Below, one piece after another: positions 7,001-10,640 of a stretch of DNA of 10,640 nt. A program made the position numbers and the translations under genes. Position 1 is the first letter of the stretch, and every line of letters begins with the position of its first letter. Source of the DNA: an uncultured Verrucomicrobiota bacterium (GTDB lineage: Bacteria; Verrucomicrobiota; Kiritimatiellia; RFP12; UBA1067); the NCBI GenBank assembly GCA_946543025.1, contig CAMNLN010000097.1, positions 1 to 10,640 of the forward strand. Direction: 5' to 3'. Under the pieces are notes generated by a model. The model was not told where the DNA came from. It searched no databases and worked only from the letters and a program-made list of their open reading frames with translations.

Positions 7001-8307
7001 GTTTTTCGATCAACGCCTACCCGGACGCCGCGGAATCCTCGCTGTATGTCAACGGCTCGCTTTTCGTGGAGGGAACAACGGGATACTTCCATGTCGACAA
7101 GACCAGCTACAAACACAACAGCAACCTGCAGATCGGGCTCGACCGCGGGAAGGCGTACATCTCGTCCGTGCGCCTGTACGACCGTGTGCTCACGGCCGCC
7201 GAGCGCCGGCGCAATCTTGGCGTCGACCAGGATCGCTACCTGGGCGGACGCGGCCACCTGGCGGCGACGGGGTTGATCAAGGTGCCGGTGCCGTTCTCCG
7301 TGGACAAGATCCGCGCCGGCGCTGCGGTGACGGGTGCGACGCTGCACTTCACGGCGGCGGACGGCGACCGCGCGATCTATTTCGCGAGCGGGGCGCGCGA
7401 CGCGGGCGCTTCGATGGACGACTGGCAGCAGTCCGTCCGCGTCGGCACTGCGCCGGCCGGGTCCTCCGTCGCCACCGTGGCGTTCCCGGAGGGCGTCGAG
7501 ACTGGCGGCTTCCGCTTCTTCCTCGTGTCCGATCCGGGGGCCGCCGCCTACGTGCAGGACGGGCTGGTCGCGCAGTGGGATGCGGTCGAGAACGCGGGGA
7601 CGGGCCTGCACGTCGCCGGCGCCGCCGTCTGGAAAGACCTCGCGGGGTCGTACGACTTCAACTTCTCCTCGCGCACCCACGCCTTCGCGGACGGACTGCT
7701 GGAGTTGCCGAAGGGATCGACGGTGACCGTGACGCTGGCCGAGTTCGCGGATTGCACGAACAAGACGGTGGAGATCGTCTGCCGGTCGGACGAAGGGTTC
7801 GACACGACAAGTAACAGCCGCGCGGACATCGTGAACGCGGGGAACGACTGCGTCATCTGCTACCGCGGCGGCCAGGGATACATGATCCTCGGCATCTACG
7901 CCAATCCCGCCAACCGTACGGCGTACTACACAATGAACACGTCTTCGCCTCACAACACCGCCGCGCGGATTCGTACGCTCTCCAGCTACTCGCTCGTCTA
8001 TGACGCGGGAGACTATAGCAAGAACTCGTCGTTGCGCGTGAACGACGACTTCTTCACGACCGGGGTCAGCGACAATCCGAAAAACTGGTACTACAGTACG
8101 ACGTTCAACCACAACCAGAAGGCGCAAATCGGGCTCTCCCGCGCGAACCAGTACATCGCGAGCCTCCGCATCTACGATCGCGTGCTGACGGCGGCGGAGC
8201 GGACCGCGAACTATCAGGTCGACCGGGCGCGTTTCCTCGTGCCGGCGCCGCATGACGTCTCGCCTTACGCGGTCGTCCACGCCGCTACGACCTTGATCTT
8301 CCGTTAG
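4078..8307 (+). CDS. Giant secreted mosaic protein: triplicated LamG modules with an embedded EEP nuclease/phosphatase domain
   Basis: The 1409-residue protein starts at ATG 4078 after AGGAAAG (4065-4071). A clean signal peptide ends at AFA (20-22). Domain order: module 1 (26-332), EEP domain (about 354-590), six prolines (598-603), Ig-like segment (about 604-743), module 2 (744-1055), module 3 (1073-1387), short tail. Each module pairs a ~75-residue beta domain with a LamG-like domain opening on 'DGLVAQWD..(D/E)NAG' and closing on 'RIYDRVLTAAER'. The EEP domain carries the full catalytic set: N360 (WNI), E402, H483 (THLDF), D514 and N516 (GDFN), D557, and D579-H580 (SDH). It should thus cleave phosphodiester or phosphomonoester bonds with a divalent metal, for example as a secreted DNase or a lipid or sugar phosphatase; the substrate is not readable. 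No transmembrane anchor or recognisable sorting signal is seen at the C-terminus. It appears to be transcribed from its own promoter and converges on the regulator gene. Confidence 0.92.
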   Translation: MTRLTFMASAAVAASAIIPAFAGRGDFVVTVNGTRADLVFDMVPNARDIYLVWGAADAGRRTNGWDNVAACGTAAPDSSSADVALPAGYDPAAHRARFVLIDRYDSASYVADGLVAQWDGIDNAGPGLHDAETTTWKDLAGTNDFTCSDLSFTDTCGHLPYGKRATVPFALPAASDKTVEAVVRTDSTLQLSAGLNGRVDIVSVGMDGVICYRGDGWNVHAIFVNPTSRQAYYVGNPQSPLDAAVLVQQDRTYSAVFRQDLVDSDMRINNTLFVRGIVQGRLHTTASGFAHTGTTKIGLARGPTWFSSIRIYDRALTAGERRHNERVDAVRFRGAEPPQTVSHLLGAVPALAPFRVGHWNIGHFSLGLNGTSTIAPADAAAKAAAYNAFFDEMAVDWMGFCEYSADFTSDGSVKTRDAILSRYAVESVGPTSGYNCNAAFATPRFEIVETVTNFFLRHDQNRYYLAHRVAIDDAREAWFVQTHLDFSDEAFRAEQIRELIDDFADSPRVIIAGDFNTFLHNADGSTQTKWDDAALFTAAGYTPAETTQRGLSAKVIDNVFARGFAMEDVSIHPHQSLSDHRATSCTLRPLAAGEVQLPPPPPPMHYTGQARVPAIAANPAYTVSVEGDATAVGTYPVTVALADPATTRWSDGSNTNLQYTFTVTKARNGWTAPPTFSKFRWTRGEAPGVVALGVSAYGTPAASMTPEQIAALGEGTWTVNVSVSNTVDYNGCSTTLTFRVVEPFLYTLHTNGTPVVDLTFGKWPEARTLYVAWGGTDGGEDIDAWEHVREAATVPANATSISGVAFPEGVGTSCGSVRFFIRAYCDTFDYVRDGLVGLWDAKDNAGPYLHDANAAGWTNLVGGAFFPEPSAGWTFNEDHLFLGKGVRSTLALATLKNFTARTAEIVCHTDSDFDFTQTGRSAILNAGNDGLVCYRGANDYFIHAIFVNSEDRWAYYMPNRNSPYNTIANATSFNSFSINAYPDAAESSLYVNGSLFVEGTTGYFHVDKTSYKHNSNLQIGLDRGKAYISSVRLYDRVLTAAERRRNLGVDQDRYLGGRGHLAATGLIKVPVPFSVDKIRAGAAVTGATLHFTAADGDRAIYFASGARDAGASMDDWQQSVRVGTAPAGSSVATVAFPEGVETGGFRFFLVSDPGAAAYVQDGLVAQWDAVENAGTGLHVAGAAVWKDLAGSYDFNFSSRTHAFADGLLELPKGSTVTVTLAEFADCTNKTVEIVCRSDEGFDTTSNSRADIVNAGNDCVICYRGGQGYMILGIYANPANRTAYYTMNTSSPHNTAARIRTLSSYSLVYDAGDYSKNSSLRVNDDFFTTGVSDNPKNWYYSTTFNHNQKAQIGLSRANQYIASLRIYDRVLTAAERTANYQVDRARFLVPAPHDVSPYAVVHAATTLIFR
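4153..5073 (+). repeat. LamG module copy 1 (protein-level repeat)
   Basis: Residues 26-332 of the mosaic protein. Landmarks shared with the other copies are 'IYLVWGAADAG' in the beta domain, 'YVADGLVAQWDGIDNAG' at the junction, 'KTVEAVVRTDS', 'GVICYRGDG', 'HAIFVNP' and 'SSIRIYDRALTAGERR'. Similarity to copies 2 and 3 is clear in protein but only patchy in DNA, so the triplication is not recent. Confidence 0.85.
5137..5847 (+). other. EEP (endonuclease/exonuclease/phosphatase) domain within the mosaic protein
   Basis: Residues about 354-590 hold every hallmark of the superfamily that includes exonuclease III, DNase I, sphingomyelinase and inositol phosphatases: FRVGHWNIG (N360), metal ligand E402 in 'WMGFCEY', 'FVQTHLDF' (H483), 'VIIAGDFNT' (D514, N516), 'VIDNVF' (D557) and 'SLSDHRAT' (D579, H580). 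With all residues kept, it should be catalytically active. Confidence 0.88.
5869..6306 (+). other. Polyproline linker and Ig-like segment of the mosaic protein
   Basis: Six prolines in a row (598-603) separate the EEP domain from two beta-rich stretches of about 70 residues (604-672 and 673-743). Phrases such as 'YTVSVEGDATAVGTYPVTVAL' and 'GTWTVNVSVSNTVDYNGCSTTLTFRVVEP' are typical of bacterial Ig-like (MBG-type) repeats used as spacers in secreted proteins. A structural role is inferred. Confidence 0.55.
6307..7242 (+). repeat. LamG module copy 2 (protein-level repeat)
   Basis: Residues 744-1055. It shows 'LYVAWGGTDGG', 'DGLVGLWDAKDNAG', 'RTAEIVCHTDSDF', 'GLVCYRG', 'HAIFVNSEDRWAYYMPN' and 'SSVRLYDRVLTAAERRRN'. 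It aligns through most of its length with copy 3 ('AGNDGLVCYRG' against 'AGNDCVICYRG'). Confidence 0.85.
7294..8238 (+). repeat. LamG module copy 3 (protein-level repeat)
   Basis: Residues 1073-1387. It shows 'AIYFASGARDAGASMDDW', 'DGLVAQWDAVENAG', 'KTVEIVCRSDEGFD', 'CVICYRGG' and 'ASLRIYDRVLTAAERTAN'. Only about 22 residues follow it before the stop, so the protein ends essentially with this module. Confidence 0.85.
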
Positions 8308-8318
8308 CGCTGATTTCA

Positions 8319-9530
8319 TCATCCGCTCCTTGCCGGTGCGTGCTGCTGGCGCTGCGGCGCGCGCGAGCGGGCGCGGAACGTGCCGGGCGTATAGCCGAAG
8401 GCGGCCTTGACCGTGCGCGCGAAATGGCTGGCGTTGCAGAAGCCGCAGCGTTCGGCGATGGTCGCGATGGAAAGCGCTGTGTTGGAAAGCAGGCTGATGC
8501 CTTCGGAGAGCCGGATGCGGCGGATCTCTTCGCGGAAGGGACGCCCCAGATGGCGGAGCGCCTTCATTTCGATCGTGCGCACGGAGATGCCCAGCGATTC
8601 CGCGAGGGCGGCGATCTGGAGCGATTCGCCGAGGTGGGCGCGGACATGCGCGACGGCGCGCGCGAGGATCGGATCGTCGATGGCGAAGGCGTCCGTGGAA
8701 CGGCGTGTGACGATGCGGGGATAGGCGATGTCCACGAGCGGCTCCGTGGGACGGCCGTGCAGGAGGTCGTCGAGGATACGGGCGCAGAGGCGGCCGGTGT
8801 TCTCGCCGTCGAGGGCGATGGAGGAAAGGGGCGGTGTGGTCGTCTCGCAGAGGACGGCGTCGTCGTCCGTGGAGAGGACGGAAAGATCTTCGGGGACGCG
8901 GACGCCGGCGTCCATGCAGGCGGCGAGAATCTGCTGGCCGCGCATGTCCTTGACGGTGTAGAGGGCGGTTGGCTTGGGAAGTGCCGCGAGCCAGGCGCCG
9001 AGGCGTGGGGCTTCGACGGCGAAGTCGGCCATCTCGCCGGGGGTGGGGTCGGGATAGCAGGAACAGCGATGGCCGGCTTTGACGAGGCGAGCAACGAAGC
9101 CGTCGCGCCGTCCGTCCGACCAGGCAGCAGGGCGCGCCGAACCGACGAACGCGAAGGAACGGTAGCCGCGGTCGATGAAATACTCGGCGGCGAGCCGGCC
9201 GAGGTTCTGGTGGTCTCGCCGGACGAACACGCAGCCCTTGGGCGGGCGGCGTTTTTCCTGCGGGGGATTGATGAAGACGGCGGGACGCTTGAGGGCGGCG
9301 AGGCGGGCGATCAGCTCGGGATGGGCCGAGAGGGCGATGATGCCAGAGCATTTCCAGTCCGAGATTCGACGCAGACCCTGTCCTGCGACGTCGCCCGTGT
9401 TGAGGTGGAACATCCAGGGGCCGTGTTCGCGGGCGTAGGAAAGCACGCCCTCCAGGATGCGGCGCTGGGTGAAGTTGGCCGTCGGGAGGGTGACGAGGAT
9501 GCGCGGGAACGCTGAAGGGCTGGCGGACAT
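8319..9530 (-). CDS. XylR-like transcriptional regulator (LacI-type sensor domain fused to AraC-type DNA-binding domain)
   Basis: This 403-residue protein has the architecture of E. coli XylR. A periplasmic-binding-protein-like sensor covers about 10-275, without the usual N-terminal LacI helix-turn-helix. It carries 'YFIDRGYRSFAFVG' and 'LSVLSTDDDAVLCETTTPPLSSIAL', a classic signature of this group. Two AraC-type helix-turn-helix motifs follow at about 300-385, the second with 'IAERCGFCNASHFARTVKAAFGYTPGTF' split over residues 355-385. It should bind a sugar and activate or repress sugar genes as a dimer; the ligand is unknown and the XylR name does not prove xylose. ATG 9530 has no Shine-Dalgarno and sits 7 nt from a -10 box, which points to a leaderless mRNA. 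The gene ends 11 nt from the convergent mosaic gene and is divergent from the U32-like gene. It may control that gene and possibly the fructan or mosaic genes. Confidence 0.92.
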   Translation of the reverse strand: MSASPSAFPRILVTLPTANFTQRRILEGVLSYAREHGPWMFHLNTGDVAGQGLRRISDWKCSGIIALSAHPELIARLAALKRPAVFINPPQEKRRPPKGCVFVRRDHQNLGRLAAEYFIDRGYRSFAFVGSARPAAWSDGRRDGFVARLVKAGHRCSCYPDPTPGEMADFAVEAPRLGAWLAALPKPTALYTVKDMRGQQILAACMDAGVRVPEDLSVLSTDDDAVLCETTTPPLSSIALDGENTGRLCARILDDLLHGRPTEPLVDIAYPRIVTRRSTDAFAIDDPILARAVAHVRAHLGESLQIAALAESLGISVRTIEMKALRHLGRPFREEIRRIRLSEGISLLSNTALSIATIAERCGFCNASHFARTVKAAFGYTPGTFRARSRAPQRQQHAPARSG

Positions 9531-9537
9531 GGCCGCT

Positions 9538-9546
9538 AGTGTAGCA
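9538..9546 (-). promoter_or_regulatory. Extended -10 promoter element of the regulator gene (leaderless transcript predicted)
   Basis: On the minus strand the sequence reads TGCTACACT, an extended -10 with box TACACT at 9543-9538. Only 7 nt (AGCGGCC) separate it from ATG 9530, so transcription should begin at or next to the start codon. No good -35 is visible, which is normal for extended -10 promoters. Confidence 0.55.
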
Positions 9547-9592
9547 CATTTTGCCGATTAATGCCTTTCCCTGCGGCAGATTCCGTGCTACA
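9540..9592. promoter_or_regulatory. Nested dyad in the divergent control region
   Basis: TGTAGCAC (9540-9547) and GTGCTACA (9585-9592) form a perfect 8-bp inverted repeat. Inside it, TGCCG (9552-9556) and CGGCA (9574-9578) form a second inverted repeat. Their centres lie near 9566 and 9565. The outer arms coincide with the two -10 elements, so part of the symmetry may come from promoter consensus. The inner arms are a candidate operator for the divergently encoded XylR-like protein. Confidence 0.5.
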
Positions 9593-9594
9593 AT
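9566..9594 (+). promoter_or_regulatory. Extended -10 promoter of the U32-like gene
   Basis: TGCTACAAT ends at 9594 (box TACAAT at 9589-9594, with TG at 9586-9587). A weak -35 (TTTCCC, 9566-9571) lies 17 nt upstream. The predicted start near 9601 leaves about 6 nt before ATG 9608 and excludes the in-frame upstream starts at 9551, 9560 and 9593. Confidence 0.55.
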
Positions 9595-9607
9595 GTCGGC
9601 GCGAATC

Positions 9608-10507
9608 ATGAAGTTTTCGGTAGGATATCAGGCGGACGCCGCGTGGATCGACGCGCTTGTGGCGCGCCGGGACGCGTTGTGCGACGTGTACTTCGCCTTC
9701 GGCGCGATGCCGTCGGGCCGGAAGGCCGTCTCGTGCGTGGGTCGCCAGCTGGAGGACCTGGGGCGGCTTGCCGACGCCGGCATTCCGCTCCACCTGCTCT
9801 TCAACGCCAACTGCTACGGCGCGAGGGCGCAGTCGCGCGCGTTCTTCGCCGAGGTCGGCGAGACGATCGATCGGTTCGCCGCCGACGGGGCGCTCGCTGG
9901 CGTGACGACCACGTCCCCGCTCGTCGCGAAGTTCGTGAAGGACAACTTCCCGCAGCTGGAGACGCGCGCTTCGGTGAACATGGAGATCGGCACCGAGGAA
10001 GGCATGGACTATCTGGCGGACGTCTTCGACGGCTACTACCTCAAGCGCGAACTGAACCGGGACCTGGAGGCCGTGCGGCGGATCAAGGGATGGTGCGACG
10101 AACACGGCAAGAAACTCTACATTCTTGCCAACTCCGGGTGCCTCAACTTCTGCTCGTCGCACGTGTTCCACGACAACCTGGTGGCGCACGAGGCGGAGAT
10201 CGCCCGCGAGGACAACGGCTACGCCTACGGCGGCACGTGCTGGAAGTGGCTCGCGCGGCCCGAGAACCGCGCGAAGTGGATGGGCCGAACGAACTGGATC
10301 GCGCCGGAAGACGTGCCGAAGTACGAGGGCCTCTGCGCGGCGATGAAGCTTGCCACGCGCATCAACGCGCACCCGACGCGCATCCTGGAGTCCTACGCCA
10401 CCGGCTCGTACCTGGGAAACGTCATGTCGCTGCTTGAACCGGACCACTCGGCCCTTTTCCTCCTGGGCGGGACCGCGCGAGCGCGCACGGGCGATGCGCG
10501 TCCGTAG
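9608..10507 (+). CDS. U32 peptidase-family-like protein (COG0826 type), probable Fe-S protein
   Basis: The 299-residue cytoplasmic protein begins MKFSVGYQADAAW; ATG 9608 is chosen because the promoter's -10 box overlaps the earlier starts. It has no signal peptide or membrane segment. It resembles the TIM-barrel U32/UbiU-UbiV group, known as collagenase-like proteases or O2-independent hydroxylation factors that hold a 4Fe-4S cluster. Blocks such as 'VYFAFGAMPSGR', 'LLFNANCYGA', 'TTTSPLVAKFVK', 'RASVNMEIG', 'NSGCLNFCSSH' and 'NLVAHEAEI' look strongly conserved. Candidate cluster ligands are C69, C178, C182 and C211; C178-x3-C182 with one early cysteine recalls UbiV. The next gene starts a 4Fe-4S-type protein, which supports an Fe-S or cofactor setting. 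The C-terminus after 'GNVMSLLEPDH' is short and of low complexity, possibly trimmed. The specific function is unknown, and the protease name should not be taken literally. Confidence 0.75.
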   Translation: MKFSVGYQADAAWIDALVARRDALCDVYFAFGAMPSGRKAVSCVGRQLEDLGRLADAGIPLHLLFNANCYGARAQSRAFFAEVGETIDRFAADGALAGVTTTSPLVAKFVKDNFPQLETRASVNMEIGTEEGMDYLADVFDGYYLKRELNRDLEAVRRIKGWCDEHGKKLYILANSGCLNFCSSHVFHDNLVAHEAEIAREDNGYAYGGTCWKWLARPENRAKWMGRTNWIAPEDVPKYEGLCAAMKLATRINAHPTRILESYATGSYLGNVMSLLEPDHSALFLLGGTARARTGDARP

Positions 10508-10516
10508 GATTTATTT
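10482..10516 (+). terminator. Weak candidate terminator overlapping the end of the U32-like gene
   Basis: CGCGCA (10482-10487) and TGCGCG (10495-10500) form a perfect 6-bp GC-rich stem with a 7-nt loop. A T-rich run (TTTATTTT) begins about 9 nt later, after the stop codon. The gap between stem and T-run is too long for a textbook intrinsic terminator, so this is tentative. Confidence 0.25.
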
Positions 10517-10530
10517 TGCGGATTCGTATC

Positions 10531-10559
10531 TTTTTGGGCGACGGCGCCTGTGCTATACT
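10531..10559 (+). promoter_or_regulatory. Extended -10 promoter of the downstream Fe-S protein gene
   Basis: GTGCTATACT (10550-10559) contains TATACT (10554-10559) behind TGC, nearly the same as the two promoters at 9538-9547 and 9585-9594. A T-rich TTTTTG (10531-10536) lies 17 nt upstream of the box. Transcription should start near 10566, giving a leader of about 14 nt with an AGGA (10568-10571). Confidence 0.55.
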
Positions 10560-10579
10560 GCCGTCACAGGAATTCATCC

Positions 10580-10640
10580 ATGATTAGCGCAAGTCATATC
10601 AAGGAAATCGCGAAGAAGGCCGGGGCCGACATGTGCGGCA
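10580..10640 (+). CDS. N-terminus of a QueG-like 4Fe-4S protein (partial, runs off the window)
   Basis: Twenty codons are present, starting at ATG 10580 with AGGA (10568-10571) 8 nt upstream. The pattern 'IKEIAKKAGADMCG' matches the first helix of epoxyqueuosine-reductase-like proteins, which have two 4Fe-4S clusters and in QueG bind a corrinoid. Many anaerobes carry several QueG-like paralogues that do not make queuosine, so the reaction cannot be named. It has its own promoter but lies only 72 nt after the U32-like gene on the same strand. The start is well supported; the family call rests on a short stretch. Confidence 0.6.
   Translation, partial: MISASHIKEIAKKAGADMCG

Noticed and set aside
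8340..9515. Plus-strand open frame (391 codons) opposite the regulator
   Set aside because: It is Gly/Glu/Asp-rich without a family signature; the minus-strand reading gives a textbook XylR-like protein.
9551..9607. Upstream starts (9551, 9560, 9593) for the U32-like gene
   Set aside because: They lie upstream of or within the predicted -10 box and would not be on the mRNA; ATG 9608 gives the expected family N-terminus.
6751..9609. Minus-strand open frame of 952 codons spanning the mosaic gene and the regulator
   Set aside because: It crosses the convergent gene boundary, overlaps the real regulator in another frame and is Arg/Pro-rich without domain signatures.
10440..10507. Frameshift near the C-terminus of the U32-like gene
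   Set aside because: The ending looks short and of low complexity, but the other frames show no recognisable continuation, so a frameshift cannot be supported.

Overview
The window is GC-rich (most third codon positions are G or C) and reads as a piece of chromosome from an anaerobic, polysaccharide-degrading bacterium of the PVC group. A gut-type Kiritimatiellota or Lentisphaerota member fits best. The basis is the style of the large secreted LamG proteins ('DGLVAQWD..ENAG', 'RIYDRVLTAAER'), a XylR-type AraC regulator, and anaerobe-type Fe-S protein families. This placement rests on family resemblance, since no rRNA or other phylogenetic marker is present.

Left part (1-3931): a same-strand fructan-utilisation cluster. 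It starts with the last 16 codons of a protein whose end resembles a GH32 C-terminus. Next is a secreted GH32 enzyme with a C-terminal LamG domain (96-2258). Fourteen nucleotides later comes a second secreted GH32 enzyme with an N-terminal DUF4980-like domain (2273-3931), of the fructan beta-fructosidase/levanase type. The two GH32 proteins are paralogues. The second keeps all three catalytic motifs (NDPNG, RDP, ECP). The first has conservative changes in two of them (KDP and DCP), including the acid/base glutamate.

Middle (3932-8307): after a 146-nt gap with a probable promoter and long leader comes a 1409-residue secreted mosaic protein. It has three copies of a ~310-residue module (beta domain plus LamG-like domain). 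A complete endonuclease/exonuclease/phosphatase (EEP) domain and an Ig-like segment lie between copies 1 and 2.

Right part (8319-10640): a XylR-like regulator on the minus strand converges on the mosaic gene with an 11-nt gap. Divergent from it is a U32-peptidase-like, cysteine-containing cytoplasmic protein (9608-10507), followed by the first 20 codons of a QueG-like 4Fe-4S protein with its own promoter. The 77-nt divergent control region is a nested dyad: the two extended -10 elements form a perfect 8-bp inverted repeat. The boxes lie so close to the start codons that both transcripts should be leaderless or nearly so.

Functionally, the left part degrades extracellular fructan, and the mosaic protein probably cleaves a phosphodiester or nucleic acid outside the cell. 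The regulator is the only sugar-type sensor in view, but its nearest targets by position are itself and the U32-like gene. No tRNA, rRNA, CRISPR array or mobile element was seen, and no gap longer than 300 bases lacks a gene.
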